Part shown: positions 1 through 8,372 of the stretch, in pieces | Layout: the number at the start of each line of letters is the position of its first letter | Numbering within the stretch: position 1 is the stretch's first letter | Source of the DNA: UBA2357 sp046295975 | Lineage (GTDB): Bacteria; Pseudomonadota; Gammaproteobacteria; Burkholderiales; Rhodocyclaceae | Length of the DNA: 64,000 nucleotides | NCBI GenBank assembly: GCA_046295975.1 | Contig: JBKBMG010000026.1 | Coordinates: forward strand, 8,385-72,384 | Direction: 5' to 3' | The notes under the pieces: generated by a model | Seen by the model: the letters and a program-made list of their open reading frames with translations, nothing else | Told to the model about the DNA's origin: nothing | Database searches by the model: none | Translations under genes and position numbers: made by a program

Positions 1-2
1 GT

Positions 3-1217
3 CGTTTCGCCGCCTTGCTGGTCGAGCGCTGGGAGGGCGCGCGCCAGCCGGGGGGAGGTGAAGCCTTGTTCTGGACCACGCTGGCGCTGGGTGCGGTGCG
101 CTGTCGCCTGCCCTTGCTGGCGCCGCGTGCGGCGGCCGAGATCGAACAGCGCGTGCGCCGCGGGGAACGCCGCGCCCGCGCCGAGCAGGCGGTGCTCGGT
201 TGCCACATCGCAGCGCTCGGACCGCGGTTGCTGCGGGCGCTGGGGCTGGTGCCCGACCCTGGACTGATCGATGCCTTGCGAGCCGATGGCCGGCGCGTTG
301 CCATGGCGACCCGCGGCGCGTGGACCGGCGCTTTTCCACCAGAGCCCGACGGGCGCGGCGCGGCCGTGGCGGCCTGGCTGAAGCAGCGCCACGCTTTGTG
401 CGCGCTCGGCCACGAGTTGGCCTGGGCGGCGTGGGACGGCTGGTACCACGGACATACCGCGACCTTGATGGCGGCGCTGTCGGCACAACTCCATTGGCCG
501 GTGGACAAGGTGATCGCCTCGTCCCACCAGACCGCCGCGCGCGCCAGCCGCAGTTTCGTGCACGCCGGCCTGGTGGTGAGCCTGGCGGAGCAGTTGTTCT
601 GGCCACCTCCGCCGCCCCGCAAGTTGTTGCGCGCGACGGCGCAAGGCACGCAGGGGGCAGCGCCGGGGCGGGCTGCAACATCGCCACCCGCCGCGGTGGA
701 ACGCGTCGATGCCGTGCGGCTGCAGCGCTTCCGAGACGATTGCGCCTTCGGCCGCTTTCGCGACAGCCGGGCACTGCTGGCGACGACGATGGGCGTCTTG
801 AAAGACGGTCTGGGGCTGCCGCGGGCGCTGTTGTTCCTCAAACTGGTGCGCACCGATGTGTTGCGCTGCCAGATCGTGCACGGCGTGCCGGGTGCGCCCG
901 AGCCCGCCAAGCTGGAGACGCCCAGCGAGGGGGAGGATTTGCTCGCGCGCCTGTTCCGCCACGCCGGGGCGCTGCACGTTGATGCCCGGCGGCTGGCGGT
1001 CGCCCGGCAGCAGATGCCCGAGTGCGTCCGGCCGTTGCTGCCGGGGGGCGGGCTGTTGCTTGCCTGTGTGAAGGTGGGGGGGCGCCCGGTGGGCGTGTTG
1101 TGGGCCGACGCGGGTGATGGGCCTACCCCTGACGAGGTGCAGTACGCCGCCTTTCGCCAGCTTGTGGACGACTTCGGCGAGGCCTTTGGCCGGCTTGCCC
1201 GCAGTGGCGCACGCTGA
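3..1217 (+). CDS. HDOD-like signalling protein, 5' end outside the window
   Basis: The reading frame is open from the first bases, so the true start probably lies upstream; an internal TTG at 15 is only the first in-window start codon. About 405 residues are visible. The N-terminal half has short hydrophobic helices and a His-containing segment (WYHGHTATLMAALS, then ASSHQTAARASR) resembling the end of HDOD domains. The C-terminal part (about residues 240-395) resembles a GAF-like fold with alternating hydrophobic strands. HDOD-GAF proteins are signalling proteins of mostly unknown output in betaproteobacteria. The family assignment is an inference; the coding call rests on an uninterrupted high-GC frame ended by a hairpin. 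Confidence 0.6.
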   Translation, partial: RFAALLVERWEGARQPGGGEALFWTTLALGAVRCRLPLLAPRAAAEIEQRVRRGERRARAEQAVLGCHIAALGPRLLRALGLVPDPGLIDALRADGRRVAMATRGAWTGAFPPEPDGRGAAVAAWLKQRHALCALGHELAWAAWDGWYHGHTATLMAALSAQLHWPVDKVIASSHQTAARASRSFVHAGLVVSLAEQLFWPPPPPRKLLRATAQGTQGAAPGRAATSPPAAVERVDAVRLQRFRDDCAFGRFRDSRALLATTMGVLKDGLGLPRALLFLKLVRTDVLRCQIVHGVPGAPEPAKLETPSEGEDLLARLFRHAGALHVDARRLAVARQQMPECVRPLLPGGGLLLACVKVGGRPVGVLWADAGDGPTPDEVQYAAFRQLVDDFGEAFGRLARSGAR

Positions 1218-1219
1218 GC

Positions 1220-1253
1220 GGGGGCGCCCGGTACGGTGCCGATGGGCGCCCCC
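1220..1253 (+). terminator. Terminator-like hairpin after the first gene
   Basis: A perfect 10-bp inverted repeat (GGGGGCGCCC, 1220-1229, and GGGCGCCCCC, 1244-1253) with a 14-nt loop starts three bases after the stop codon. Only a weak T-rich tail (TGATTGT) follows. It probably separates the upstream gene from the nitrate cluster. Confidence 0.55.
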
Positions 1254-1383
1254 TGATTGTGCGCTGCCCCGGCGTGCTGCACTGCAATAGGGCGGGTTCG
1301 ATGCCAGCACGGTCGTCCTCCGGCGTCCGTCGTAAGCTCGCAAAACCATGACAGACAAGCCTTTCGGCCACATTTCGATGATC

Positions 1384-1399
1384 TGGCACGGCTTCTGCT
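1384..1399 (+). promoter_or_regulatory. Sigma-54-type (-24/-12) promoter of the nitrate assimilation operon
   Basis: The sequence TGGCACGGCTTCTGCT carries GG at 1385-1386 and GC at 1397-1398 with exactly 10 bases between them, the invariant spacing of RpoN promoters (consensus TGGCAC-N5-TTGC). Predicted transcription start is near 1410. Nitrogen-assimilation operons are classic RpoN/NtrC targets, so context agrees. I could not find a convincing pair of NtrC sites upstream. Confidence 0.7.
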
Positions 1400-1416
1400 A
1401 AACAAGCCCAGGAAGT

Positions 1417-1473
1417 CGGGTTCGTCCAACGGCGGGCGGATTCGAACGAAGAAACGGGCAACGGCGTCCATTT
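1417..1473 (+). promoter_or_regulatory. Two-hairpin ANTAR-type antitermination motif in the nrtA leader
   Basis: Two tandem hairpins carry the identical hexaloop AACGGC. Hairpin 1 has an 11-bp stem (1417-1427 with 1434-1444, including G-U pairs) and its loop at 1428-1433. Hairpin 2 has a 4-bp stem (1456-1459 with 1466-1469) plus three outer A-T pairs and its loop at 1460-1465. Both loops have A at position 1 and G at position 4, the known signature of RNA targets of ANTAR proteins such as NasR, NasT and EutV. Hairpin 2 uses the 5' arm of the following terminator, so the two structures exclude each other. No ANTAR protein is encoded in the window. Confidence 0.7.
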
Positions 1474-1527
1474 CCAACGCGCAAGACGCAGGTCTGCGCG
1501 TGTGGAAATGGGCGCCGTTTTGTTTTT
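1460..1527 (+). terminator. Leader intrinsic terminator (attenuator) ahead of nrtA
   Basis: Left arm 1460-1483 pairs with right arm 1495-1519 almost perfectly (about 23 bp, with one mismatch and one bulge) around a loop of about 11 nt, followed by TTTTGTTTTTG. This is a strong intrinsic terminator placed between the sigma-54-type promoter and the nrtA start, about 25 bases before the ATG. Its 5' arm contains the second ANTAR-type hairpin, so transcription would continue only when an antiterminator stabilises that hairpin. Confidence 0.8.
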
Positions 1528-1552
1528 GTGGTTCCAGTTCAGGGGGTCGATG

Positions 1553-2815
1553 ATGGACAAGAAAGCACGTAGCACTTCGGAGCTGTCCCGCCGCGGATTC
1601 GTCAAGGCGGCGGCGGCCATGGGCGGTGCGGCCATGCTGGGTGGCCTGCTGTCGGGCGGGGTGTGGGCAGCGGGTTCGGACGCCCCGGAGAAGAAGGAAA
1701 TCCGCGTCGGCTTCATTCCGCTCACCGACTGTGCGTCGGTGGTGATGGCGGCGGTCAAGGGCTTCGATGCCAAGTACGGTATCAAGATCGTGCCGAGCAA
1801 GGAGGCGAGCTGGGCCGCAGTGCGCGACAAGCTGGTGAACGGTGAGCTCGATGCGGCCCACGTGCTCTACGGCCTGGTGTACGGCGTGCATATGGGGGTG
1901 GGCGGGCCCAAGACGGACATGGCCATGCTCATGAGCCTGAACAACAACGGTCAGGCCATCTCCCTGGGCAATGGCATGCGCGAGGCCGGTGCCACCGACG
2001 GTGCGTCGCTGAAGAAAGTGGTGGCCGCCAGCGCACCGGGCACCTACACCTTCGCCCAGACCTTCCCCACCGGTACCCACGCGATGTGGCTGTACTACTG
2101 GCTGGCGGCCAACGACATCCATCCCTTCCAGGACGTGAAGGCCATCGTCGTGCCGCCGCCGCAGATGGTCGCCAACATGCGTGTGGGCAACATGCACGGT
2201 TTCTGCGTGGGCGAGCCCTGGAACCAGCGCGCCATCATCGACAAGATCGGCTTTACCGCGGTAACCACCCAGGACATCTGGACCGATCACCCCGAGAAGA
2301 TCCTTGGTACCACCGGCGAGTGGGTGGCCAAACACCCCAACTCGGCACGTGCGCTGACCGCGGCGGTGCTGGAGGCCTCCCGCTGGATCGATGCCTCGGA
2401 GGCCAACCGCAAGGAGACGGCCAAGGTGATTGCCGCGCGCTCGTATGTGAACACCGATGTCGACGTGATCGAAGGGCGCATTCTCGGCCACTACGAGGAT
2501 GGCGCCGGGAAGACCTGGAACGACGCCAACAGCATGAAGTTCTTCAACGACGGCAAGGTGAACTTCCCCTACCTGTCTGACGGCATGTGGTTCCTGACCC
2601 AGCACCGGCGCTGGGGCCTGCTCGACGCCGAGCCGGACTACCTGGGGGTGGCCAAGGCGATCAACCGCATCGACATCTACCGCCAGGCGGCCGAGGCGGT
2701 GGGCGGGGTGTCGCTGCCCGACGGCGACCTGCGCAGCAGCACGCTGATCGACGGCGTGGTATGGGACGGCAGCGACCCGGCGGCATATGCAGCCGGTTTC
2801 AAGGTCAAGGCCTGA
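1553..2815 (+). CDS. nrtA: Nitrate ABC transporter substrate-binding protein (NrtA/NasF type)
   Basis: A 420-residue periplasmic nitrate-binding protein. A twin-arginine signal (SRRGFVK, about residues 11-17) precedes a hydrophobic Ala/Gly-rich stretch ending VWA, so export by Tat is likely. The mature part has the CmpA/NrtA look (IRVGFIPLTDCASVVMA near the start; HVLYGLVYGVHMG; GFCVGEPWNQRA). Two ATGs lie together at 1550 and 1553; AGGGGG at 1541-1546 is 3 bases from the first and 6 from the second, so I chose 1553. It is the first gene after the attenuated leader and is followed 25 bases later by the permease. Confidence 0.92.
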   Translation: MDKKARSTSELSRRGFVKAAAAMGGAAMLGGLLSGGVWAAGSDAPEKKEIRVGFIPLTDCASVVMAAVKGFDAKYGIKIVPSKEASWAAVRDKLVNGELDAAHVLYGLVYGVHMGVGGPKTDMAMLMSLNNNGQAISLGNGMREAGATDGASLKKVVAASAPGTYTFAQTFPTGTHAMWLYYWLAANDIHPFQDVKAIVVPPPQMVANMRVGNMHGFCVGEPWNQRAIIDKIGFTAVTTQDIWTDHPEKILGTTGEWVAKHPNSARALTAAVLEASRWIDASEANRKETAKVIAARSYVNTDVDVIEGRILGHYEDGAGKTWNDANSMKFFNDGKVNFPYLSDGMWFLTQHRRWGLLDAEPDYLGVAKAINRIDIYRQAAEAVGGVSLPDGDLRSSTLIDGVVWDGSDPAAYAAGFKVKA

Positions 2816-2840
2816 CGGCCGGCGCGCGGAGGACACGAGC

Positions 2841-3794
2841 ATGAACGCAGCAAGCATGAACGAGGCGGTGGGCGATGGCGTGAGCGTCGCCGGAGAACCG
2901 TTGGTGCGCACGGCGACATCACGGCATGGCCGCTACGCGCCCGAGACGCCCAAGCCCAGCGCTGTGCCGGTCGCCGCCGGTGCCACCCCGCCAGCGGCAT
3001 GGTCGACACGGCTGGGCGGCGTCGCGGCGGCGGCCGGGCGGGCCATGCTGCCCCCGGCCATTGGCCTGGTATTGCTGCTGGCGGTGTGGCAACTCGCGAC
3101 CATGAACGGTGGCGGCATTCCCACCCCGGGGCAGACCTGGCAGGCGGCGGTGGTGTTGTTCGCCGATCCCTTCTACGTCGATGGCCCCAACGACCAGGGC
3201 ATTGGCTGGAACGTGCTGGCCTCGCTGCAGCGGGTCGGCATCGGCTTCGGTATTGCGGCTTTGGTCGGGATTCCCGCCGGCTTCATGCTGGGGCGCTTTG
3301 CGCTGCTGTCGAAGATGCTCAATCCCATCATCAGCCTGCTGCGCCCGGTGTCGCCGCTGGCCTGGCTACCGATCGGGCTGCTGGTGTTCCAGCGCGCCGA
3401 TCCGGCGGCGATCTGGACCATCTTCATCTGCTCGATCTGGCCGATGATCCTCAACACCGCCCAGGGCGTGACGCGTGTGCCGCAGGACTATCTCAACGTC
3501 GCACGGGTGCTGCAGCTGTCCGAGTGGAAGGTGTTCACCAAGATCCTGTTCCCGGCGGTGCTGCCCTACATGCTGACCGGCATCCGGTTGTCCATCGGCA
3601 CCGCGTGGCTGGTGATCGTCGCGGCGGAAATGCTCACCGGCGGCGTCGGCATCGGCTTCTGGGTGTGGGACGAGTGGAACAACCTCAAGGTCGAGCACAT
3701 CATCATTGCGATCTTCGTCATCGGCATCGTCGGTCTGATCCTGGAGCAGACGCTGATGCTGGTGGCCAGGCGCTTTACCTACGAAAGCCGCTGA
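2841..3794 (+). CDS. nrtB: Nitrate ABC transporter permease (NrtB type)
   Basis: A 317-residue inner membrane protein of the binding-protein-dependent permease family. A hydrophilic N-terminus of about 65 residues precedes roughly six transmembrane segments. The cytoplasmic coupling loop (VARVLQLSEWKVFTKILFPA) has the EAA-loop shape, and the run GTAWLVIVAAEMLTGGVGIG is typical of NrtB/SsuC-type nitrate, taurine and sulfonate permeases. The ATG at 2841 has GGAGG at 2828-2832. It forms the channel for NrtA-delivered nitrate with the ATPase encoded 14 bases downstream. Confidence 0.92.
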   Translation: MNAASMNEAVGDGVSVAGEPLVRTATSRHGRYAPETPKPSAVPVAAGATPPAAWSTRLGGVAAAAGRAMLPPAIGLVLLLAVWQLATMNGGGIPTPGQTWQAAVVLFADPFYVDGPNDQGIGWNVLASLQRVGIGFGIAALVGIPAGFMLGRFALLSKMLNPIISLLRPVSPLAWLPIGLLVFQRADPAAIWTIFICSIWPMILNTAQGVTRVPQDYLNVARVLQLSEWKVFTKILFPAVLPYMLTGIRLSIGTAWLVIVAAEMLTGGVGIGFWVWDEWNNLKVEHIIIAIFVIGIVGLILEQTLMLVARRFTYESR

Positions 3795-3808
3795 GGGAGG
3801 GCGCCATC

Positions 3809-4600
3809 ATGAAGAAGATCGTGCAAATCCAGAACGTACAGCAGTCGTTCGACACCAAGACCGGCACCTTCGTCGCGTTGCGCGACGTCAGCCTGGACAT
3901 TGTCGAGGGCGAGAGCGTGAGCCTGATCGGCCACTCGGGCTGCGGCAAATCCACGCTGCTCAATCTCATCGCCGGGCTGACCACGCCGACCTCCGGCGTG
4001 CTGTTGTGCGATGGCCGGGAGATTACCGGGCCGGGACCGGAACGGGCGGTGGTGTTTCAGAACCACTCGCTGCTGCCGTGGCTGACCTGCTTCGACAACG
4101 TGTACCTGGCCGTGGAGCGGGTGTTCGGCGGCCGCGAGCCCAAGGCGCGACTCAAGGAGCGCACCCGCGAGGCGCTCGCGTTGGTCGGCTTGACCCATGC
4201 GGAACTCAAGCACCCTCACGAGATTTCGGGTGGCATGAAGCAGCGCGTCGGCATTGCGCGGGCCTTGTCGATGCAACCGCGCATCCTGCTGATGGACGAG
4301 CCCTTCGGCGCGCTCGATGCGCTCACCCGCGCCAACCTGCAGGATGAGTTGATGAAGATCCTCGCCGCCACCGGCGCGACCATGGTGATGGTGACCCACG
4401 ATGTGGACGAGGCGGTGCTGTTGTCCGACCGGGTGGTGATGCTGACCAACGGCCCGGCCGCGACGATCGGCGAGATCCTGGAAGTGAAGCTCGATCGTCC
4501 GCGCGACCGCCTCGCCCTGGCCCATGACGCCCAGTTCGGCGATTGCCGTGCGGCGATCATGGAATTCCTCTACCAGAAGCAACTGCGCGTGGCTGCCTAG
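3809..4600 (+). CDS. nrtD: Nitrate ABC transporter ATP-binding protein (NrtD type)
   Basis: A 263-residue ABC ATPase. It has Walker A (GHSGCGKST), Q-loop (VVFQNHSLLPW), signature (HEISGGMKQRVGIARAL), Walker B (RILLMDEPFGALDA) and the H-loop (VMVTHDVDEAVLLSD). It energises nitrate import with NrtA and NrtB. There is no NrtC-type ATPase with a fused binding domain, so a NrtD homodimer is expected. GGGAGG overlaps the nrtB stop codon, indicating translational coupling. Confidence 0.93.
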   Translation: MKKIVQIQNVQQSFDTKTGTFVALRDVSLDIVEGESVSLIGHSGCGKSTLLNLIAGLTTPTSGVLLCDGREITGPGPERAVVFQNHSLLPWLTCFDNVYLAVERVFGGREPKARLKERTREALALVGLTHAELKHPHEISGGMKQRVGIARALSMQPRILLMDEPFGALDALTRANLQDELMKILAATGATMVMVTHDVDEAVLLSDRVVMLTNGPAATIGEILEVKLDRPRDRLALAHDAQFGDCRAAIMEFLYQKQLRVAA

Positions 4601-4614
4601 CACCGGAGACGACA

Positions 4615-5367
4615 ATGCCCAGCGTATATCTCATCGGCGCCGGACCGGGCGCCGCGGACCTCCTCACCCTGCGCGCGGCCCGTCTGCTGCGCGAAGAGGC
4701 CGAGATCGTGCTCGCCGACGACCTGGTGAGCGACGACGTGCTCGCGCTCGCCCGCCCGCAGGCGCGGGTGCTGCGGGTCGGCAAGCGCGGCGGCCGCGCC
4801 TCCACCCCGCAGGGTTTCATCCACCGCCTGATGGTGCGCTATGCGCGCCAGGGCAAGGTGGTGCTGCGGCTCAAGGGCGGCGACCCGTTCGTGTTCGGGC
4901 GCGGTGGCGAGGAAGTCCAGGCACTGGCAGCGGCGGGCATAGACGCCGAGGTGGTGCCGGGACTCACCGCTGGCCTCTGTGTGCCGGCTGCGGTGGGCAT
5001 TCCAGTGACACACCGCGCCCATACCCACGGCGTGACGCTGATCACCGGCACCACCGGTAACGGCGACGAGCCCGACTGGGCGGCGCTGGCCCGCAGCGGC
5101 ACCACGCTGGTGATCTACATGGGCATGTCGCGTCTGCTCAACATCGTCGCACGCCTGATCGCGGCCGGCCTGCCGCCCGACACCCCGGCCGCGGCGATCG
5201 CCTCCGGCTGCCTCCCGAACCAGCGCCATGTGGCGACCCGGCTGGCCGAACTGCCAGCACGGGTGGCGGCCGAGGGGCTGGGGTCGCCGGCGATCATCGT
5301 CGTCGGCGAAGTCGCCGCCTTCGCGCAAACCCTGGTGCTGCCCGAAGCGGTGGCCCACGCCGCCTGA
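4615..5367 (+). CDS. cobA: Uroporphyrinogen-III C-methyltransferase (SUMT)
   Basis: A 250-residue tetrapyrrole methylase that converts uroporphyrinogen III to precorrin-2 with SAM, the first committed step to siroheme. The N-terminal GAGPGAADLLTLRA and the central RLKGGDPFVFGRGGEE are the two SUMT signatures. It is the stand-alone form, without the CysG dehydrogenase/ferrochelatase half. Its position just before nirB fits supply of siroheme to nitrite reductase. GGAGACGAC precedes the ATG, 14 bases after the nrtD stop. Confidence 0.93.
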   Translation: MPSVYLIGAGPGAADLLTLRAARLLREEAEIVLADDLVSDDVLALARPQARVLRVGKRGGRASTPQGFIHRLMVRYARQGKVVLRLKGGDPFVFGRGGEEVQALAAAGIDAEVVPGLTAGLCVPAAVGIPVTHRAHTHGVTLITGTTGNGDEPDWAALARSGTTLVIYMGMSRLLNIVARLIAAGLPPDTPAAAIASGCLPNQRHVATRLAELPARVAAEGLGSPAIIVVGEVAAFAQTLVLPEAVAHAA

Positions 5368-5399
5368 GCGCGGACCGAAACACCTTGCAGGAGAACACC

Positions 5400-7877
5400 A
5401 TGAGAAAAATCAAACTCGTCCTCGTCGGCAACGGCATGGCCGGGATCCGCAGCATCGAGGAGTTGCTCAAGCTCGCACCGGACATGTACGACATCACCGT
5501 GTTCGGCGCCGAGCCCCATGGCAATTACAACCGCATTCTGCTTTCGCCGGTGCTGGCCGGCGAGATGACGCTGCCCGAGATCATGCTCAACGATCTCGAC
5601 TGGTACCGTGACAACGGCATCACCCTGCACGCCGGCAAGGCCGTGACCAAGATCGACCGGGTGCGCCGCAAGGTGATTGCCGAGGGCGCTGACGGCGAGG
5701 TGATCGAGGCCGACTACGACCGCTTGCTGCTCGCCACCGGCTCCACGCCCTTCATTCCGCCGATTCCCGGCAAGGACTTGCCAGGCGTGCTCGGCTACCG
5801 CGACATTTCCGACACCGAGGCGATGATCGCCGCCGCCGGCCAGTATCGCCATGCAGTGGTCATTGGCGCCGGTCTGCTCGGACTGGAGGCGGCCAACGGG
5901 CTGATGCTGCGCGGCATGGACGTGACCGTGGTGCACATCGGCGAATGGATCATGGAGCGCCAGCTCGACCGCGCCGCGGCCGACATGCTGCAGGCCTCGC
6001 TGGAGGCCAAGGGGATGAAGTTCCTGCTCGCCAAGCAGACCGAGGCGCTGCTTGGCGGCGGAGCCGATGCGGGTGGCCGGGTAGCCGCGGTGCGCTTCAA
6101 GGACGGCATGCAGATCCCTGCCGACCTGGTGGTGGTGGCCGCCGGCATCCGCCCCAGCTATGCGCTGGCCGAGGCGGCCGGGCTGTACTGCGGCAGCGGC
6201 CGGGTGCGCGGCATCCACGTGTCCGACACGATGCAGACGGTGACCGACCCGCGCATCTATGCGGTCGGCGAGTGCGTCGCCCACCGTGGTGTCACCTATG
6301 GGCTGGTCGCGCCCTTGTTCGAGCAGGGCAAGGTCTGCGCCAACCACCTCGCCAACTTCGGCATTGGCCGCTACGAGGGGTCGGTGACCTCGACCAAGCT
6401 CAAGGTCACCGGCATCGACGTGTTCTCCGCCGGCGATTTCACGGGCGGCGCGGACACCGAGGAAATCGTGCTGCACGACAAGCAGGGCGGGGTGTACAAG
6501 CGCCTGGTGATCCGCAACAACCGTATCGTCGGCTCGGTGCTCTACGGCGACACCGCCGACGGCGCCTGGTACTTCCAGTTGATGCGAGACCAGCAGGACA
6601 TCCACGAGATCCGCGACCACTTGATGTTCGGCCAGAATCACCTCGGCGACACCGGTCACAAGGGCGAGAACCGCGCCGCCAGCATGCCCGACACCGCCGA
6701 GGTATGCGGCTGCAACGGCGTGTGCAAGGGTACGATCGTGAAAGCGATCAAGGAAAAGGGCTTGTTCACCCTGGACGAGGTGAAGAAGCACACCAAGGCC
6801 GCATCCTCCTGCGGCTCATGTACCGGGCTGGTCGAGCAGATCCTGGCGTCCACCGTGGGCGGTGCCTACCAGGCGGTGAGCGCACACGACAAAGCGGTGT
6901 GCGGGTGTACCGACTTGTCGCACGGCGAGGTGCGCAAGGCCATCCGCGAGCACAAGCTGCTGACCATTCCCGATGCCATCGCCTTCATGGGCTGGAAGAC
7001 GCCCAACGGCTGCGCCACCTGCCGTCCGGCGCTCAACTACTACCTGATCTCCACCTGGCCGCACGAGGCTCAGGACGATCCGCAAAGCCGCTTCATCAAC
7101 GAGCGCGCCCACGCCAACATCCAGAAGGACGGCACCTACTCGGTGGTGCCGCGCATGCTAGGCGGGCTGACCACACCGGACGAGCTGCGCCGCATTGCCG
7201 ACGTGGCCGACAAATACGCGATCCCGACGGTGAAGGTGACCGGCGGCCAGCGCATCGACCTGCTGGGGGTCAAGCGCGAGGACTTGCCGCTGGTGTGGAA
7301 GGATCTGGGCATGACCTCGGGCCACGCCTACGGCAAGAGCATCCGCACGGTGAAGACCTGCGTTGGCGCCGAACACTGCCGCTTCGGCACCCAGCGTTCG
7401 ATGGCCATGGGGGTGGATCTGGAGCGCATGCTGTTCGGCATGTGGAGCCCGCACAAGGTCAAGCTGGCGGTGTCCGGCTGCCCGCGCAACTGCGCCGAGT
7501 CCGGCATCAAGGACGTTGGTGTGATCGGCGTTGATTCTGGCTGGGAACTCTATGTAGCCGGCAATGGCGGGATCAAGACCGAGGTGGCGCAATTCCTGTG
7601 CAAGGTGGCCTCCAGCGAGGAAGTGATGGAGTACTCGGCGGCGTTTTTGCAGCTATACCGGGAGGAGGGCTACTACCTGGAGCGTACCGTCCATTACGTG
7701 CACCGCGTCGGCCTGGAGCATGTGAAGAAGCGCGTGGTGGAAGACGCCGACAATCGCAAGGCCTTGTACCAGCGCCTGCTGTTCGCGGTGCAGGACTACA
7801 AGGACCCGTGGGCCGCGCGCGCCGACGATGCGCCCGCCGGCACACTGCGGCGACAGTTCGAGACCCTGGAGGCATGA
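5400..7877 (+). CDS. nirB: Assimilatory nitrite reductase [NAD(P)H], large subunit
   Basis: An 825-residue cytoplasmic protein reducing nitrite to ammonium. In order: an N-terminal pyridine-nucleotide-disulfide oxidoreductase part (VLVGNGMAGIRSIEELL for FAD; VVIGAGLLGLEAANGL for NAD(P)H); two BFD-like [2Fe-2S] modules (VCGCNGVCKG with CGSC near residues 440-485; VCGCTDLSHG with CATC near residues 500-550); and a nitrite/sulfite reductase half with siroheme/[4Fe-4S] ligands in CVGAEHCRFG and SGCPRNCAES. AGGAG at 5390 sets the ATG at 5400. Its stop overlaps the next start (ATGA). Confidence 0.96.
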   Translation: MRKIKLVLVGNGMAGIRSIEELLKLAPDMYDITVFGAEPHGNYNRILLSPVLAGEMTLPEIMLNDLDWYRDNGITLHAGKAVTKIDRVRRKVIAEGADGEVIEADYDRLLLATGSTPFIPPIPGKDLPGVLGYRDISDTEAMIAAAGQYRHAVVIGAGLLGLEAANGLMLRGMDVTVVHIGEWIMERQLDRAAADMLQASLEAKGMKFLLAKQTEALLGGGADAGGRVAAVRFKDGMQIPADLVVVAAGIRPSYALAEAAGLYCGSGRVRGIHVSDTMQTVTDPRIYAVGECVAHRGVTYGLVAPLFEQGKVCANHLANFGIGRYEGSVTSTKLKVTGIDVFSAGDFTGGADTEEIVLHDKQGGVYKRLVIRNNRIVGSVLYGDTADGAWYFQLMRDQQDIHEIRDHLMFGQNHLGDTGHKGENRAASMPDTAEVCGCNGVCKGTIVKAIKEKGLFTLDEVKKHTKAASSCGSCTGLVEQILASTVGGAYQAVSAHDKAVCGCTDLSHGEVRKAIREHKLLTIPDAIAFMGWKTPNGCATCRPALNYYLISTWPHEAQDDPQSRFINERAHANIQKDGTYSVVPRMLGGLTTPDELRRIADVADKYAIPTVKVTGGQRIDLLGVKREDLPLVWKDLGMTSGHAYGKSIRTVKTCVGAEHCRFGTQRSMAMGVDLERMLFGMWSPHKVKLAVSGCPRNCAESGIKDVGVIGVDSGWELYVAGNGGIKTEVAQFLCKVASSEEVMEYSAAFLQLYREEGYYLERTVHYVHRVGLEHVKKRVVEDADNRKALYQRLLFAVQDYKDPWAARADDAPAGTLRRQFETLEA

Positions 7878-8242
7878 TGAGCATGGAGATGAACGTCTCG
7901 ACGGCGCCAACCGCGCGTGGCGCGCACGAGGAGGAGGGTGCCTGGAAGCCGGTCTGTGCGCTGCGCGAGATTCCGGTGCTGGGCGCGCGGGTGGTGGCTT
8001 CGCGCCACGGCGACATCGCGATTTTCCGCACGGTGGATGACGAGGTCTTCGCCATCCACGACAAGTGCCCGCACAAGGGCGGGCCCTTGTCACAGGGGAT
8101 CGTGCATGGCCGCGAAGTGACCTGCCCGCTGCACGGCTGGAAGCTGAAGCTTGACAGCGGCGAGGCCGTGGCGCCCGACGTCGGCTGCAGCCGGCCGTTC
8201 GCGGTACGGCTGGTCGATGGCATGGTGGAACTGAGGGTATAG
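7874..8242 (+). CDS. nirD: Nitrite reductase small subunit, Rieske-type
   Basis: A protein of about 122 residues with a Rieske fold and both ligand motifs intact: CPH in HDKCPHKGGPLS and CPLHG in VTCPLHGWKL. It partners NirB. The ATG at 7874 overlaps the nirB stop; ATGs at 7877 and 7883 are in frame, and the GGAGG at 7868-7872 is 10 bases before 7883, so the true start may be a few codons later. Some NirD proteins have lost the Fe-S ligands; this one keeps the full set, so it may carry a [2Fe-2S] centre. Confidence 0.92.
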   Translation: MMSMEMNVSTAPTARGAHEEEGAWKPVCALREIPVLGARVVASRHGDIAIFRTVDDEVFAIHDKCPHKGGPLSQGIVHGREVTCPLHGWKLKLDSGEAVAPDVGCSRPFAVRLVDGMVELRV

Positions 8243-8329
8243 CCACCTGTATTGGCGAGGAGACCCGCCCGCGACCGCGCCGCTACCGGGAGGCAGGTGG
8301 CACGGGGCGAGGCGAGACGACAACGACGA

Positions 8330-8350
8330 GCCGGCGCATGCGGCGCCGGC
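8330..8350 (+). other. GC-rich hairpin in the narK leader
   Basis: GCCGGCGC (8330-8337) and GCGCCGGC (8343-8350) form a perfect 8-bp stem with a 5-nt loop, 22 bases before the narK ATG and without a T tail. A weaker pair, CCACCTG near 8243 and CAGGTGG near 8294, lies upstream. These may stabilise the mRNA or modulate expression between nirD and narK. No clear promoter is visible in this gap. Confidence 0.3.
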
Positions 8351-8372
8351 CACTACGCAAGTACGTGACGAA

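Noticed and set aside
1220..1380. GC-rich half-palindromes that could be NtrC sites (for example around 1258-1290).
   Set aside because: None matches the TGCACC-N5-GGTGCA form well enough to call.
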